The notes under the pieces were generated by a model that did no database searches, had not been told where the DNA came from, and worked only from the letters and a program-made list of their open reading frames with translations. The position numbers were made by a program, and so were the translations under genes. A stretch of 64,000 nucleotides of DNA from Kluyvera georgiana ATCC 51603 (lineage in GTDB: Bacteria; Pseudomonadota; Gammaproteobacteria; Enterobacterales; Enterobacteriaceae). The stretch is from assembly GCF_001654985.1 (NCBI RefSeq), contig NZ_LXEU01000015.1, forward strand, positions 1 to 64,000. The letters run 5' to 3'. Positions 50,501-61,438 of this stretch are shown piece after piece (within the stretch, counting starts at the first letter, position 1; each line of letters begins with the position of its first letter).

Positions 50501-51385
50501 ATGAAGCCTTTTTTGCGCTGGTGTTTCGTGGCGACAGCACTCACGCTGGCAGGATGTAGCAACTCTGCCTGGCGTAAAAGTGAAGTCCTCGCGGTGCCAT
50601 TGCAACCGACGTTACAGCAGGAAGTAATCCTGGCACGCATGGAACAAATACTTGCCAGTCGGGCTTTAACCGATGACGAACGCGCACAGCTTTTATATGA
50701 GCGCGGAGTGTTGTATGATAGTCTCGGTCTGAGGGCATTAGCGCGAAATGATTTTTCACAAGCGCTGGCTATCCGACCCGATATGCCTGAAGTATTCAAT
50801 TACTTAGGCATTTATTTAACGCAGGCAGGCAATTTTGATGCTGCCTATGAAGCGTTTGATTCTGTACTTGAGCTTGATCCAACTTACAATTATGCGCACT
50901 TGAACCGCGGCATCGCGCTTTATTACGGTGGCCGTGCGAAGTTAGCGCAAGATGATCTGCTGGCGTTTTATCAAGACGATCCCAATGATCCTTTCCGCAG
51001 CCTGTGGCTTTATCTTGCCGAGCAGAAGCTCGATGAGAAGCAGGCAAAAGATGCGTTGAAGCAACGCTTCGAGAAATCGGATAAAGAACAATGGGGATGG
51101 AACATTGTCGAGTTCTACTTAGGCAACATTGACGAAAAAACGTTAATGGAGCGCCTGAAGGCGGACGCAACGGATAACACCTCGCTCGCTGAGCATCTCA
51201 GTGAAACCAACTTCTATTTAGGTAAGTATTACCTAAGTCTTGGGGACAGGGACAGCGCTACGGCACTGTTCAAACTGGCGGTTGCGAACAACGTACATAA
51301 CTACGTTGAGCACCGATACGCATTGTTGGAATTATCGCTCCTGGGCCAGGACCAAGATGACCTGGCAGAATCGGACCAGCAATAG
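50501..51385 (+). CDS. nlpI: Outer-membrane lipoprotein NlpI
   Basis: NlpI is a TPR lipoprotein that scaffolds peptidoglycan endopeptidases and presents MepS to the protease Prc. The 294-residue protein starts at 50501 ([21 protein letters not shown]) with lipobox LAGC at Cys19. TPR-like helices follow, e.g. [20 protein letters not shown] and [28 protein letters not shown] precedes the start. It is between pnp and deaD as in E. coli. Confidence 0.97.
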   Translation: MKPFLRWCFVATALTLAGCSNSAWRKSEVLAVPLQPTLQQEVILARMEQILASRALTDDERAQLLYERGVLYDSLGLRALARNDFSQALAIRPDMPEVFNYLGIYLTQAGNFDAAYEAFDSVLELDPTYNYAHLNRGIALYYGGRAKLAQDDLLAFYQDDPNDPFRSLWLYLAEQKLDEKQAKDALKQRFEKSDKEQWGWNIVEFYLGNIDEKTLMERLKADATDNTSLAEHLSETNFYLGKYYLSLGDRDSATALFKLAVANNVHNYVEHRYALLELSLLGQDQDDLAESDQQ

Positions 51386-51491
51386 CTGACGACTACATCA
51401 GCCCGTAATCTTTTTTGATTGTCATCACCTTCGCGGGTGAGGGCGTTGTTGTTCGTTAATACACCTACTTTGAGCCGGTTCACACTTTTCA

Positions 51492-51572
51492 ATGAAAATT
51501 GCAGATCAATTTCATGATGAGTTATGTAGACTGGCCGCCATTAATATCGAGGCACTTGTACTACATGGCTGA
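51492..51572 (+). CDS. yrbN: Small leader peptide YrbN overlapping the deaD start
   Basis: A 26-codon frame from ATG 51492 encodes [16 protein letters not shown] followed by [10 protein letters not shown] and a TGA at 51570-51572. This agrees with the E. coli YrbN peptide upstream of deaD as I recall it. The last 8 bp (ATGGCTGA) contain the deaD start, suggesting translational coupling or control of the cold-shock helicase by the peptide frame. Confidence 0.85.
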   Translation: MKIADQFHDELCRLAAINIEALVLHG

Positions 51573-53511
51573 ATTCGAAACCACTTTTGCAGATCTGGGC
51601 CTGAAGGCTCCTATCCTTGAAGCCCTTAACGATCTGGGTTACGAAAAACCATCTCCGATCCAGGCTGAGTGTATCCCACACCTGCTTTCTGGTCGTGACG
51701 TGCTGGGCATGGCCCAGACTGGTAGCGGTAAAACTGCGGCGTTCTCTCTGCCGCTGCTGAACAATCTTGATCCTGAGCTGAAAGCACCACAGATTCTGGT
51801 GCTGGCACCGACCCGCGAACTGGCGGTTCAGGTCGCTGAAGCAATGACGGATTTCTCTAAACATATGCGCGGCGTAAACGTGGTTGCCCTGTACGGCGGC
51901 CAGCGTTATGACGTGCAGTTGCGCGCCCTGCGTCAAGGGCCGCAAATCGTTGTCGGTACCCCGGGTCGTCTGCTGGACCACCTGAAGCGCGGCACCCTGG
52001 ACCTCTCTAAGCTGAGCGGCCTGGTGCTGGATGAAGCAGATGAAATGCTGCGCATGGGCTTTATCGAAGACGTTGAAACCATCATGGCGCAGATTCCGGA
52101 AGGTCATCAGACCGCGCTGTTCTCTGCCACCATGCCGGAAGCGATTCGTCGCATTACCCGCCGCTTCATGAAAGAGCCGCAGGAAGTGCGTATTCAGTCC
52201 AGCGTCACCACTCGCCCGGACATTAGCCAGAGCTACTGGTCTGTGTACGGCATGCGCAAAAACGAAGCGCTGGTGCGTTTCCTGGAAGCGGAAGACTTTG
52301 ATGCGGCGATTATCTTCGTACGTACCAAAAACGCGACCCTGGAAGTGGCAGAAGCGCTGGAGCGCAACGGCTACAACAGCGCTGCGCTGAACGGTGACAT
52401 GAACCAGGCCCTGCGTGAGCAGACGCTGGAGCGTCTGAAAGACGGTCGTCTGGATATCCTGATTGCAACCGACGTGGCTGCACGTGGTCTGGACGTAGAA
52501 CGTATCAGCCTGGTTGTGAACTATGACATCCCGATGGACTCCGAATCTTACGTTCACCGTATCGGCCGTACCGGTCGTGCGGGCCGTGCGGGCCGTGCGC
52601 TGCTGTTCGTTGAGAACCGCGAGCGTCGCCTGCTGCGTAACATCGAACGCACCATGAAGCTGACCATTCCGGAAGTAGAACTGCCGAACGCAGAACTGCT
52701 GGGCAAACGCCGTCTGGAAAAATTCGCTGCCAAAGTACAGCAGCAGCTGGAAAGCAGCGATCTGGATCTGTACCGTGGCCTACTGGCTAAAATTCAGCCG
52801 ACCGCAGAAGGCGAAGAGCTGGATATGGAAACGCTGGCCGCTGCGCTGCTGAAAATGGCACAGGGCGAACGTTCTCTGATCGTTCCGCCAGATGCGCCGA
52901 TGCGTCCGAAACGTGAATTCCGTGACCGTGATGACCGCTTCGAGCGTCGTGGCGATCGCAACGATCGTGGTCCGCGTGACCGTGGCGACCGTGAAGATCG
53001 TCCAAAGCGCGAACGTCGTGACGTTGGCGATATGGAACTGTACCGCATTGAAGTGGGCCGTGATGACGGCGTTGAAGTTCGTCATATCGTGGGCGCGATT
53101 GCTAACGAAGGCGACATCAGCAGCCGTTACATCGGTAATATCAAGCTGTTCGGTACCCACTCCACCATCGAACTGCCGAAAGGCATGCCGGGCGAAGTAC
53201 TGCAGCACTTTACTCGTACCCGCATCCTGAACAAACCGATGAACATGCAGCTGATCGGTGATGCTCAGCCACGCCCAGAGCGCAGCGGTCGCAGCTTCGG
53301 CGGCGAACGTCGCGAAGGTGGTCGTAGCTTCGGTGGTGAGCGTCGTGAAGGCGGCCGTGGCTTCGGTGGCGAGCGTCGTGAAGGTGGTCGTGGTGATGGT
53401 CGTCGTTTCAGCGGCGAACGTCGTGAAGGCAGCCGCGGCCCGCGCCGTGATGATGCTGCGCCGCGTCGTGATGACTCCGCAGGCCGTCGCCGTTTCGGCG
53501 GTGACGCATAA
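51565..53511 (+). CDS. deaD: Cold-shock DEAD-box RNA helicase DeaD (CsdA)
   Basis: DeaD unwinds RNA in ribosome assembly and mRNA decay, mainly in the cold. The start 51565 ([16 protein letters not shown]) is the conserved one; a longer frame from 51499 overlaps yrbN in another phase. Motifs: [18 protein letters not shown] (VLDEADEML), [14 protein letters not shown]. An RNA-binding domain ([21 protein letters not shown]) and an Arg/Gly-rich tail with repeated [10 protein letters not shown] follow. The product is 648 residues, longer than the E. coli protein because of the tail. Confidence 0.98.
   Translation: MAEFETTFADLGLKAPILEALNDLGYEKPSPIQAECIPHLLSGRDVLGMAQTGSGKTAAFSLPLLNNLDPELKAPQILVLAPTRELAVQVAEAMTDFSKHMRGVNVVALYGGQRYDVQLRALRQGPQIVVGTPGRLLDHLKRGTLDLSKLSGLVLDEADEMLRMGFIEDVETIMAQIPEGHQTALFSATMPEAIRRITRRFMKEPQEVRIQSSVTTRPDISQSYWSVYGMRKNEALVRFLEAEDFDAAIIFVRTKNATLEVAEALERNGYNSAALNGDMNQALREQTLERLKDGRLDILIATDVAARGLDVERISLVVNYDIPMDSESYVHRIGRTGRAGRAGRALLFVENRERRLLRNIERTMKLTIPEVELPNAELLGKRRLEKFAAKVQQQLESSDLDLYRGLLAKIQPTAEGEELDMETLAAALLKMAQGERSLIVPPDAPMRPKREFRDRDDRFERRGDRNDRGPRDRGDREDRPKRERRDVGDMELYRIEVGRDDGVEVRHIVGAIANEGDISSRYIGNIKLFGTHSTIELPKGMPGEVLQHFTRTRILNKPMNMQLIGDAQPRPERSGRSFGGERREGGRSFGGERREGGRGFGGERREGGRGDGRRFSGERREGSRGPRRDDAAPRRDDSAGRRRFGGDA
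53290..53420 (+). repeat. In-frame repeats coding for the DeaD RGG-like tail
   Basis: Four imperfect repeats of about 30-33 bp encode [10 protein letters not shown]-type units. The repeat number is likely to vary between strains; the basic Gly/Arg tail should bind RNA non-specifically. Confidence 0.75.
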
Positions 53512-53544
53512 GCCAGACGGCTTAGAAGCGTAAAGTAAAATATA

Positions 53545-53578
53545 CAGCCCCGATCGCCATGATTGGGGCTTTTTTTAT
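53545..53578 (+). terminator. Terminator after deaD
   Basis: AGCCCCGATC-GCCAT-GATTGGGGCT followed by seven T. Confidence 0.92.
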
Positions 53579-53584
53579 TTCTTT

Positions 53585-53607
53585 TGTACTCGTGTACTGG
53601 TACAGTG
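53585..53607 (+). promoter_or_regulatory. TrpR operator of mtr
   Basis: TGTACTCGTGTACTGGTACA resembles the TrpR operator consensus and, as I recall it, the operator of E. coli mtr. Located about 50 bp before mtr, it should mediate repression by tryptophan-bound TrpR. TyrR sites, known for E. coli mtr, were not clearly identified. Confidence 0.65.
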
Positions 53608-53656
53608 CAACACATTAAAATGCAGTAGCAAAATTATTCACTGGAGAAAAGGCTGT

Positions 53657-54901
53657 ATGGCGACACTAACCACCACCCAAACGTCACCCTCGCTGCTTGG
53701 CGGCGTGGTGATCATCGGCGGCACCATCATTGGCGCGGGAATGTTCTCCCTGCCGGTGGTCATGTCCGGTGCGTGGTTCTTCTGGTCGATGGCGGCGCTG
53801 GTGTTCACCTGGTTCTGCATGCTGCACTCCGGGCTGATGATCCTTGAAGCGAACCTGAACTATCGTATTGGCTCCAGTTTTGACACCATCACCAAAGACC
53901 TGCTGGGCAAAGGCTGGAACGTGGTAAACGGCATCTCTATTGCCTTTGTGCTCTACATCCTGACCTACGCCTATATTTCGGCGAGCGGCTCGATTCTGCA
54001 CCACACCTTTGCCGAGATGTCGCTGAACGTGCCGGCACGAGCAGCAGGCTTTGGCTTCGCGCTGCTGGTGGCGTTTGTTGTCTGGTTGAGTACTAAAGCG
54101 GTGAGCCGCATGACGGCCATCGTACTGGGCGCGAAGGTGATTACCTTCTTCCTGACCTTCGGTAGCCTGATAGGCCACGTGACGCCCGCCACGCTGTTTA
54201 ACGTTGCCGAAAGCCACGCCAGCTATACGCCTTACCTGCTGATGACGCTGCCGTTCTGCCTGGCTTCCTTCGGTTATCACGGTAACGTACCGAGCCTGAT
54301 GAAGTATTACGGTAAAGATCCGCGCACCATCGTGAAGTGTCTGGTGTACGGTACGCTGCTGGCGCTGGTGCTCTACACCGTTTGGCTGCTGGGGACGATG
54401 GGTAACATCCCGCGTCCAGAGTTTATCGGCATTGCCCAGAAGGGCGGTAACATTGATGTGCTGGTGCAGGCGTTAAGCGGCGTACTGAACAGCCGTGGTC
54501 TGGATCTGTTGCTGGTGGTGTTCTCTAACTTTGCGGTGGCTAGCTCCTTCCTCGGCGTAACGCTGGGTCTGTTCGACTACCTGGCGGACCTGTTCGGCTT
54601 CGATGATTCCGCACTGGGGCGTTTCAAGACCGCGCTACTGACCTTCCTGCCGCCGATTATCGGTGGCCTGCTGTGGCCGAACGGTTTTCTGTACGCCATC
54701 GGCTATGCAGGTCTGGCGGCAACGATCTGGGCGGCGATTGTTCCGGCGTTGCTGGCACGTAAATCCCGTAAACGTTTTGGCAGCCCGAAATTCCGCGTCT
54801 GGGGTGGAAAGCCGATGATTGCGCTGATTCTGGTGTTTGGCGTGGGTAACGCGCTGGTGCATGTGCTGTCGAGCTTTAATATATTGCCGGTTTATCAGTA
54901 A
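53657..54901 (+). CDS. mtr: Tryptophan-specific permease Mtr
   Basis: Mtr is a high-affinity tryptophan importer of the aromatic amino acid permease family (HAAAP), driven by the proton gradient. The 414 residues form about eleven membrane helices; the family start [20 protein letters not shown] (unwound first helix) and the [19 protein letters not shown] segment are plain. Length and sequence match the E. coli protein closely. GGAG precedes the ATG. Confidence 0.97.
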   Translation: MATLTTTQTSPSLLGGVVIIGGTIIGAGMFSLPVVMSGAWFFWSMAALVFTWFCMLHSGLMILEANLNYRIGSSFDTITKDLLGKGWNVVNGISIAFVLYILTYAYISASGSILHHTFAEMSLNVPARAAGFGFALLVAFVVWLSTKAVSRMTAIVLGAKVITFFLTFGSLIGHVTPATLFNVAESHASYTPYLLMTLPFCLASFGYHGNVPSLMKYYGKDPRTIVKCLVYGTLLALVLYTVWLLGTMGNIPRPEFIGIAQKGGNIDVLVQALSGVLNSRGLDLLLVVFSNFAVASSFLGVTLGLFDYLADLFGFDDSALGRFKTALLTFLPPIIGGLLWPNGFLYAIGYAGLAATIWAAIVPALLARKSRKRFGSPKFRVWGGKPMIALILVFGVGNALVHVLSSFNILPVYQ

Positions 54902-54905
54902 GGCA

Positions 54906-54979
54906 TTTGCCCGGTGGCGCTACGCTTACCGGGCCTACATTCTGATGTAGGCCGGATAAGGCATAGCCGCCATCCGGCA
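54906..54979. repeat. REP/BIME palindromic element after mtr
   Basis: Two inverted palindromic units, GCCCGGTGGCGCTACGCTTACCGGGCCTAC-type (54907-54938) and GTAGGCCGGATAAGGC...GCCGCCATCCGGC-type (54946-54977), occupy the gap between convergent mtr and yhbW. No separate terminator is visible there. Confidence 0.85.
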
Positions 54980-54988
54980 AAAAACGCA

Positions 54989-55996
54989 CTACCCCAACAA
55001 TTCCTGCTTCACATCCATCGCCAGGTCAAACGAATGCAGTCGCGCCTGATGATCGAAAATCTGCCCGTTGACCATAATCTCATCCGCCTGCGTTTCGCGC
55101 AGAATGGACTCCAGCCCGTGGCGCACCTTCGCCTTATCGCCCACCAGTGACATCCGTAACGCCTGGTCGACGCCGTATTTCTCCGACGGTGACCAGAAAT
55201 GTTCCATCTGCTGAATCGGCGCTGGCAACTGTCCGGTCTCCCCGCGACGCAGCCTGGTGAATGCCTGCTGCATGGAGGTGAAGAGGAATTCCGCGTCGCG
55301 GTTACTGTCGGCGGCAATAATGTTGATGCACACCATTGCGTACGGTTTCTCCAGCCGCGCCGACGGCTTGAAGTTCGTGCGGTAGAGATGCAGCGCCTGG
55401 AACAGCATATCCGGGGCGAAGTGTGAGGCGAAGGCGAACGGCAGGCCAAGCTGGGCAGCAAGCTGTGCGCCGTACAGGCTGGAACCGAGCAGCCACACCG
55501 GGATCTTCTCGCCGTAGCCCGGTACCGGGCGCACCTGCGGGTCAGGATCGACCGCGTCAAACCAGTCCACCAGTTCCGCGACGTCGCGCGGGAAATTATC
55601 GATATCGCCGCTCATATGACGGCGCAGCGCGCGCATCGTCGGTTGATCGCTGCCCGGCGCGCGGCCAAGGCCGAGATCGATACGTCCCGGATACAGCGTA
55701 TTGAGCGTGCCGAACTGCTCGGCAATCACCAGCGGCGAATGGTTAGGCAACATCACGCCGCCGGAGCCGAGGTGCAGAGTGGTGGTGTTGGCGGCCAGAT
55801 AGCCAATCAGCACCGAGGTCGCCGCACTGGCGATGCCCACCATATTGTGGTGTTCGGCCAGCCAATAGCGATGATAGCCGCGCTTTTCAGCGAGCTGGGC
55901 GAGATCGAGCGAATGGGAGAAGGCTTCTCGCGCGGAGAAACCCTGGGGAATCGGCGCCAGATCGAGCACCGAGAAGGCAACGGTTTTGTCAGTCAT
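54989..55996 (-). CDS. yhbW: Luciferase-like flavin monooxygenase family protein YhbW
   Basis: A 335-residue bacterial luciferase-like (group 1) protein. The family pattern is seen in [41 protein letters not shown] and [14 protein letters not shown]. Such proteins are FMN-dependent oxidoreductases; the substrate of YhbW is not established. It matches the E. coli length and place next to mtr. Confidence 0.94.
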   Translation of the reverse strand: MTDKTVAFSVLDLAPIPQGFSAREAFSHSLDLAQLAEKRGYHRYWLAEHHNMVGIASAATSVLIGYLAANTTTLHLGSGGVMLPNHSPLVIAEQFGTLNTLYPGRIDLGLGRAPGSDQPTMRALRRHMSGDIDNFPRDVAELVDWFDAVDPDPQVRPVPGYGEKIPVWLLGSSLYGAQLAAQLGLPFAFASHFAPDMLFQALHLYRTNFKPSARLEKPYAMVCINIIAADSNRDAEFLFTSMQQAFTRLRRGETGQLPAPIQQMEHFWSPSEKYGVDQALRMSLVGDKAKVRHGLESILRETQADEIMVNGQIFDHQARLHSFDLAMDVKQELLG

Positions 55997-56130
55997 AAAG
56001 GCTCACTTTGCTACAGCATAGTCATCAGATTGAAGGTCTTGTTCCAACCGGGCGCACCCGGCCAGAAAAGCTGCATCTTTAATAATGCATTAAAATCTGA
56101 CTACTGTTGTTAACAAAGTGAGCGGTTTTA

Positions 56131-57009
56131 TCAGGCCTGCAATTCCAGCCCGGCCAGACGTTTCCAGTAGCCGTTACAATCGCTGTTGGCGGTTAACGGC
56201 AGCGGTGCGCCGCCATTCTCGTTGGCGCGGAAGGCGTCGAGCATGGCAAACGTCTCGTTACCCATCGGCGACAGACGTACCATATCCACCAGTCCGTGCA
56301 TGGACGTTAGCTCGTTGCCAAGGTTGTAAACGTAGCCACTCATGGTCTGAATGCCGTTGAGCACGAACACCTGCTGATTCTCCTGTGACAGCATGCTGCG
56401 CCCGTTCGGGTATTTGATGCAGCAGGTTTCGCATTCGTCTTTTGGCTTGTCTTCCGAGCGCGCGGTAAAGCAGCGGGCGGAGTAAGCCAGCGGCAGATGG
56501 CCGTAGCTCAGCACCTCGACTTCAAACTTATCGCGGATACCCAACTCTTCACACTGGTTGAGCAGATTGACCAGCCAGTCGCGGGACAGCTCCACCGGCA
56601 TACACCAGCGCATCATGCCCTGCTTTTGCAGCAGGCGCAGCGTCACGGCGTTATAGCAGTTCAGCGCATGGCCAGCCACGAACGGCAGCTTACGCTCGGC
56701 GCATAGGTTCACGACGCCAAGATCGCTGGCTTCCACCAGAAAATCACCGTTCTCAACGTAACGCTTGAGCTCACCCAGCTCGGATGACGCCTGCACCAGC
56801 GCGAGGGTGGAGAGCACCACCTGCTTGCCGCTTGCGGCCAGCGTTTTCGCCATATCCAGCCAATCGCCGACTTTGGTCGCGCGACGTTTGCTGCACACCG
56901 CTTCGCCCAGATAAACGGTGTCGGCGCTGCTGGTGGCGGCCTGCTGGTAGAAATCTTCCAGCGTCTCTTTTGGCCAGTAGTAAAGCACTGGCCCTAATGA
57001 ATATTTCAT
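56131..57009 (-). CDS. ubiV: UbiV, O2-independent ubiquinone hydroxylation factor (U32 family)
   Basis: UbiV (YhbV) works with UbiU and UbiT in oxygen-independent ubiquinone synthesis. The 292-residue U32-peptidase-like protein starts at 57009 (MKYSLGPVLYYWPKE); an upstream in-frame codon at 57027 overlaps ubiU. Cysteines that ligate a 4Fe-4S cluster in the family are visible in NLCAERK, ARCFTAR and CETCCIKYPNG. It starts 8 bp after the ubiU stop, so the two form an operon and, in E. coli, an obligate heterodimer. Confidence 0.94.
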   Translation of the reverse strand: MKYSLGPVLYYWPKETLEDFYQQAATSSADTVYLGEAVCSKRRATKVGDWLDMAKTLAASGKQVVLSTLALVQASSELGELKRYVENGDFLVEASDLGVVNLCAERKLPFVAGHALNCYNAVTLRLLQKQGMMRWCMPVELSRDWLVNLLNQCEELGIRDKFEVEVLSYGHLPLAYSARCFTARSEDKPKDECETCCIKYPNGRSMLSQENQQVFVLNGIQTMSGYVYNLGNELTSMHGLVDMVRLSPMGNETFAMLDAFRANENGGAPLPLTANSDCNGYWKRLAGLELQA

Positions 57010-57017
57010 GGGAATTC

Positions 57018-58013
57018 CTACTGCCATTTACGGTGATACGCGCCGAGGGTGGTTTGGGTGCCTTCGGACATCGAACCGAGAGTGTCCATCCACGCGGCCT
57101 GCGGGACGAAGTTTTGCGGGTCAGCCATGCAGCGGTCGATAGCCTGACGCCAGACTTTCGCCACCTGGCTGACGTACGCCGGGCTACGCTGACGGCCTTC
57201 GATTTTTACGGAGGCGATGTTCGCCGCCAGCAGTTCCGGCAACAGCTCCAGCGTATTGAGGCTGGTGGGTTCTTCCAGCGCGTGATAGCGCTCGCCGTCG
57301 ACCATATAGCGGCCTTTACACAGCGTCGGGTAGCCCGCATTTTCACCGTCCTGGTAGCGGTCGATCAGCACTTCGTTAAGGCGAGATTCCAGCCCCTGTG
57401 GCGTTTGCTGCCAGCGCACGTAGCGTGCCGGTGAGCAGGCGCCCACGGTATTCGGCGACTCGCCGGTCAGGTAAGAAGAGAGATAGCAGCGGCCTTCAGC
57501 CATAATGCACAGGCTACCAAAGGCGAACACTTCCAGCGGCACCGGCGTGACGCGGGCTAATTGTTTCACCTGATGAATAGAAAGCACGCGCGGCAGGACC
57601 ACGCGGGCGACGTCAAAGTTGTGATGGTAAAAATTAATCGCCTCTTCGTTGGTTGCGGATGCCTGAACGGAGACATGGCGCTCAATATGCGGATAACGTT
57701 CTGCGGCATACTCAAGCATCGCGAGGTCGGCGAGAATCAGCGCGTCGGCGCCCAGCTGCGCGGCCATGTCCACGGCACGCTGCCAGCGTACGTAGCCGTC
57801 CGGGTGAGCAAAGGTGTTAATCGCGATATGCAGCTTACGGCCATGCTGATGCACGAAGCTCACGGCTTCCTGCAGTTTCTTTTCGGTAAAGTTCAGGCCA
57901 GCGAAGTGGCGGGCATTGGTATCGTCCTTCAGCCCGATATACACCGCATCGGCACCGTTTTCGATAGCCGCCTTAAGCGCCGGGAGGTTTCCGGCAGGGC
58001 AGAGCAACTCCAT
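57018..58013 (-). CDS. ubiU: UbiU, O2-independent ubiquinone hydroxylation factor (U32 family)
   Basis: UbiU (YhbU) is the partner of UbiV. The 331-residue protein shows the U32 start MELLCPAGNLPALKAAIENGAD and a set of cysteines (FGSLCIMAEGRCYLSS, VGACSPARYV, YPTLCKGRYM) suited to a 4Fe-4S cluster. It is divergent from ubiT, sharing a 219-bp intergenic region; in E. coli this region responds to anaerobiosis. A TTGATTT...AAT-like Fnr site was not clearly resolved by eye. Confidence 0.94.
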   Translation of the reverse strand: MELLCPAGNLPALKAAIENGADAVYIGLKDDTNARHFAGLNFTEKKLQEAVSFVHQHGRKLHIAINTFAHPDGYVRWQRAVDMAAQLGADALILADLAMLEYAAERYPHIERHVSVQASATNEEAINFYHHNFDVARVVLPRVLSIHQVKQLARVTPVPLEVFAFGSLCIMAEGRCYLSSYLTGESPNTVGACSPARYVRWQQTPQGLESRLNEVLIDRYQDGENAGYPTLCKGRYMVDGERYHALEEPTSLNTLELLPELLAANIASVKIEGRQRSPAYVSQVAKVWRQAIDRCMADPQNFVPQAAWMDTLGSMSEGTQTTLGAYHRKWQ

Positions 58014-58232
58014 AATTCTTCCTGAGTTAGCGGCCCAGCAGGGCGCATTATTGTTAATGAATGGGAATTTTAGTTAACCTAACGCTAATCATTTTTGATT
58101 TGAGGCAGACAAAAGCGCATTGATTGCGCCAATAATCCCTCGTCCTCACGACATAATTGTTGATTTACGCCGCTATGTCGTTTATCTGATATGGCAAAAT
58201 AACGGAACTATTGCATTCAGGGAGTAAAGCTT

Positions 58233-58757
58233 GTGTTGGATAAACTGCGTTCACGTCTGGTTCATGTTGCTCCGAGTTTAATGAGCGTTCCGGTAAAATT
58301 GACGCCGTTCGCCCTTAAACGCCAGGTGTTGCAGCAGGTATTAAGCTGGCAGTTCCGTCAGGCGCTGAATGACGGCGAACTGGATTTTCTGGAAGGCCGC
58401 TGGTTGAGCATTGAGGTGCGCGACATAGGCCTGAAGTGGTTCACTTCCGTTGAGAATGAACGGCTTATTGTGAGCGACGCGGCCCAGGCCGACGTGAGCT
58501 TCAGCGCGGACGCCAGCGACCTGCTGATGATCGCTGCGCGCAAACAGGACCCGGATACCCTCTTCTTCCAGCGTCGACTGGTGATTGAAGGGGATACGGA
58601 GCTGGGTCTCTATGTCAAAAATCTGATGGATGCCATCGAGCTTGAGCAGATGCCAAAAGCGCTGCGCGTGATGCTGATGCAGCTGGCTGATTTCGTTGAG
58701 GCTGGCCTAAAATCACCATCAGAAACCAAACATACATCGGTAGGTGAGCCATGCTGA
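58233..58757 (+). CDS. ubiT: UbiT, SCP2-domain anaerobic ubiquinone accessory factor
   Basis: UbiT (YhbT) binds ubiquinone intermediates through its SCP2 lipid-binding domain (GRWLSIEVRDIGLKWFTSVEN, ADVSFSADASDLLMIA). The 174 residues match the E. coli length. The start is GTG at 58233 after GGGAG. The end overlaps yhbS by 7 bp. It is divergent from ubiUV, the partners in the same pathway. Confidence 0.93.
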   Translation: MLDKLRSRLVHVAPSLMSVPVKLTPFALKRQVLQQVLSWQFRQALNDGELDFLEGRWLSIEVRDIGLKWFTSVENERLIVSDAAQADVSFSADASDLLMIAARKQDPDTLFFQRRLVIEGDTELGLYVKNLMDAIELEQMPKALRVMLMQLADFVEAGLKSPSETKHTSVGEPC

Positions 58758-59254
58758 TTCGAGTAGAAATTGGAATTGATGCCCCGGGCATTGACGCGCT
58801 GCTGCGTCGGACCTTCAACCGTGATAGCGAAGCCAATCTGGTGCGCGAGCTGCGTGAAGACGGCCTGATTACGCTCGGCTTGGTGGCCACTGACGATGAA
58901 GGCCACGTTGTGGGCTATGTGGCATTTAGCCCGGTGAGCATCGAAGGTGAAGAGCTACAGTGGGTAGGCCTGGCGCCGCTGGCGGTCAATGAAGCGTACC
59001 GCGGTCAGGGGTTAGCCCGTCAGATGGTTTACGAAGGTCTGGATTCGCTGAACGAGTTTGGCTATGCGGCGGTTGTCACGCTGGGCGAACCGGCGCTGTA
59101 TGGGCGTTTCGGCTTCGAGCGCGCGGCACAATACGATCTGCGCTGTCGCTGGCCGGGCACCGAAGAGGCGTTTATGGTCCATCGTCTGGCTGACGATGCG
59201 TTAAACGGCGTACACGGTCTGGTGGAGTATTCCGACCACTTTAATCGTGTTTAA
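58751..59254 (+). CDS. yhbS: GNAT family N-acetyltransferase YhbS
   Basis: A 167-residue acetyltransferase with the acetyl-CoA-binding motif visible in [19 protein letters not shown] and the C-terminal [11 protein letters not shown] strand/helix. Its substrate is not established. It overlaps ubiT by 7 bp (same operon) and converges with yhbQ with a 14-bp 3' overlap. Confidence 0.94.
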   Translation: MLIRVEIGIDAPGIDALLRRTFNRDSEANLVRELREDGLITLGLVATDDEGHVVGYVAFSPVSIEGEELQWVGLAPLAVNEAYRGQGLARQMVYEGLDSLNEFGYAAVVTLGEPALYGRFGFERAAQYDLRCRWPGTEEAFMVHRLADDALNGVHGLVEYSDHFNRV

Positions 59255-59525
59255 GGCTGTCCCGTAACGTTTCAAATGAACCGTCACCTGCGACGAGGCG
59301 CTCTTTCTGGCGCTTCGTTAGCTGCTTAATGCGGTACTCCAGGCGTAGCGCCAGCGAGTGCTCGCCGACCTCACCAGAAAATGCTAGCTGTAGCGCACCT
59401 TTGCCGCGTAGCGCTTTCGCCCCTTTACCGCTCTGATGCTGGTGAAATCGCCGTTCAACATCGGTGGTGATACCGGTGTACAATTTGTCGTCCTCAGTAC
59501 GGACGAGATAAAGAAACCAACGCAC
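59241..59525 (-). CDS. yhbQ: GIY-YIG nuclease superfamily protein YhbQ
   Basis: A 94-residue GIY-YIG protein starting at GTG 59525 ([19 protein letters not shown]). The two GIY-YIG strands appear as FLYLVR and YTGITTD, with the conserved Arg/His ([16 protein letters not shown]) and Glu (RLEYRIKQL). UPF0213-type proteins of this kind cut DNA in vitro in E. coli. An open extension to 59624 is not conserved. It overlaps the 3' end of yhbS. Confidence 0.9.
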   Translation of the reverse strand: MRWFLYLVRTEDDKLYTGITTDVERRFHQHQSGKGAKALRGKGALQLAFSGEVGEHSLALRLEYRIKQLTKRQKERLVAGDGSFETLRDSLKHD

Positions 59526-59579
59526 GTGTGCCAACCTGTCTGTGTAGGTGCACGCACCATAGCATAACGGAGAGAACAG

Positions 59580-60005
59580 ATGGAAACCCTGGCAACCATT
59601 AGCCGCTGGCTGGCGAAGCAACACGTTGTTGGTTGGTGCGTGGCGAGTGAAGGCGAGCTGTGGTGCGCCAACGCGTTCTACGTGTATGACCCGCAGCGCG
59701 TGGCGTTCTACCTGTTAAGCGAAGAGTCCACGCGCCACGGGCAGATGACCGGCAAGCAGGCTCCGGTGGCGGGAACGGTAAACGGCCAGCCCAAAACGGT
59801 GGCGCTGATTCGCGGCGTGCAGTTCAAAGGCGAGATCCGTCTGCTGGAAGGTGAAGAGGCCGATGAAAAGCGCGCGCTGTATGTCCGCCGTTTTCCGGTA
59901 GCCCGCATGCTTCCCGCTCCGGTGTGGGAGATTCGTCTCGACGAGCTGAAGTTTACCGACAACACCCTGGGCTTCGGCAAGAAGCTGCACTGGCTCCGCG
60001 ACTAA
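59580..60005 (+). CDS. yhbP: YhbP, FMN-binding split-barrel fold protein
   Basis: A 141-residue protein of the UPF0306/pyridoxamine-phosphate-oxidase-like split barrel type ([45 protein letters not shown] in part). The function is unknown. It is near the E. coli length. The last 4 bp overlap the stop of the convergent sensor kinase gene, marking the junction between the conserved yhb cluster and the next accessory block. Confidence 0.9.
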   Translation: METLATISRWLAKQHVVGWCVASEGELWCANAFYVYDPQRVAFYLLSEESTRHGQMTGKQAPVAGTVNGQPKTVALIRGVQFKGEIRLLEGEEADEKRALYVRRFPVARMLPAPVWEIRLDELKFTDNTLGFGKKLHWLRD

Positions 60006-61438
60006 AGCCGCGGTAGCTCAATGATAAAGCGCGTGGCAACGGAGTCAGATGTCACGCTGATTTTCCCGCCATGCGCCCGCACGATCGACTTCACGATCGC
60101 CAGCCCGATCCCGCTGTTTTCACCTTTACGCTGCCGTGACGGATCGACCCGATAGAAACGATCGAACAGGCGTGGCAGGTGCTCCGCCGCGATAGGCGTA
60201 CCCGGATTCTCAACGCGATACTCCACGCGTTCGTCAATCTCGCCAACCTGCACGGTGACCGACATCCCTCGCGGGGTATAGCGGATCGCGTTGGATAACA
60301 GGTTGTTGATCGCCCGGCGAATCATCAGCGGGTCGCCTGATATCAGCGAAGACTGCCCCACGAAATAGAGCTTCACTTCGCGTTCTTCGGCCCATGCTTC
60401 AAAGAACTCGAACACTTTGAGCGTTTCGCTTTGCAGATCCAGCGGCACGCGCTCGGGGATCAGCAGGTTTTCATCAGCCTGCGCCAGAAACAGCATATCG
60501 CTGACCATTTTCGCCATCCGGTTGTACTCTTCCAGGCTGGAGTAGAGCACATCTTCCAGCTCTTTCACCGTACGGGGCTGGCTTAACGCGATCTCGGTCT
60601 GGGTGACCAGATTGGTGATCGGTGTGCGCATCTCGTGGGCGATATCGGCGGAGAAATTGGCCTGGCGGCGGAACACGTCCTCGATCCGGCCGATCATCTG
60701 GTTAAACGAGATCACCAGCTGTTCCAGCTCGATCGGTACGCGGTTGGGACCCAGCCGCACGTCGAGATTTTCCGAGGTGATGTTTTTGATCGCCATACTC
60801 ACGTCGCGCAGCGGCTGGTGGCCTTTACGCACGGCGATCAGCACGATCACGATAATCAGCAGGCTGATGACGGTCGCGATCATCATCAGATTGCGCTTCA
60901 GTTCATCGAGATAGTGAAGGTGGAAGTCGATCGACAGCGCGGTCAGCAGCGTGTAGGTCTGGTCGTGCGCGCGGACCGTAGACGCAATCACCCGATAAGT
61001 GGTGGCATGGCTGGCGTCGCCGCCGTGCTCTGCCATCTGACGCATGCCGCTGCCGGTCCAGCGAAACATCTGTTCGCTCTTAAGCTCATCGGAGAAATGT
61101 GAACTGGAGAGAATCGGCGACAAATCCGGCCCGCCTGGGGAGCGGTAAAGCTGTGGGTTATCGCGAGTACTCACCAGTACGGCGGTATTACGGTAGCCCG
61201 CCAGCACGCTGCCGATATTGGCCATTTTTTCCGCCTCTGAGGTTTCCGGCGCGGTCAGCAGCGCGTTGAGCGTGGCGTTGACCTGTTTCAGGTCGCTCAC
61301 GTCCTGCTCGGCGAAATGTTTTTCCACCGAGTGCAGCATAATGCCGGTAAAGGCGGCAAAAGCGACGATCGTCGCCAGGCTGATAAAAAAGGTCAGGCGG
61401 GTCGCCAGCGAGAACGGGCGACGCAGGCTAGCCTTCAT
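60002..61438 (-). CDS. CusS-like heavy-metal sensor histidine kinase
   Basis: A 478-residue inner-membrane kinase strongly resembling E. coli CusS ([19 protein letters not shown] start, [15 protein letters not shown]). Two membrane helices (about 15-36 and 187-207) enclose a periplasmic sensor domain; the copper-binding His/Met-rich loop of CusS is here only [21 protein letters not shown], the phosphoacceptor His in [26 protein letters not shown] (N box) and [11 protein letters not shown] (G box) follow. The ATG at 61438 lies inside the regulator gene (11-bp overlap). Copper or silver is the likely signal by homology; hydrogen peroxide sensing as in HprS is an alternative. Confidence 0.92.
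   Translation of the reverse strand: MKASLRRPFSLATRLTFFISLATIVAFAAFTGIMLHSVEKHFAEQDVSDLKQVNATLNALLTAPETSEAEKMANIGSVLAGYRNTAVLVSTRDNPQLYRSPGGPDLSPILSSSHFSDELKSEQMFRWTGSGMRQMAEHGGDASHATTYRVIASTVRAHDQTYTLLTALSIDFHLHYLDELKRNLMMIATVISLLIIVIVLIAVRKGHQPLRDVSMAIKNITSENLDVRLGPNRVPIELEQLVISFNQMIGRIEDVFRRQANFSADIAHEMRTPITNLVTQTEIALSQPRTVKELEDVLYSSLEEYNRMAKMVSDMLFLAQADENLLIPERVPLDLQSETLKVFEFFEAWAEEREVKLYFVGQSSLISGDPLMIRRAINNLLSNAIRYTPRGMSVTVQVGEIDERVEYRVENPGTPIAAEHLPRLFDRFYRVDPSRQRKGENSGIGLAIVKSIVRAHGGKISVTSDSVATRFIIELPRL

Noticed and set aside
53290-53511. Tandem repeat read as satellite or CRISPR at the end of deaD
   Set aside because: It is the in-frame Arg/Gly-rich tail of the helicase.
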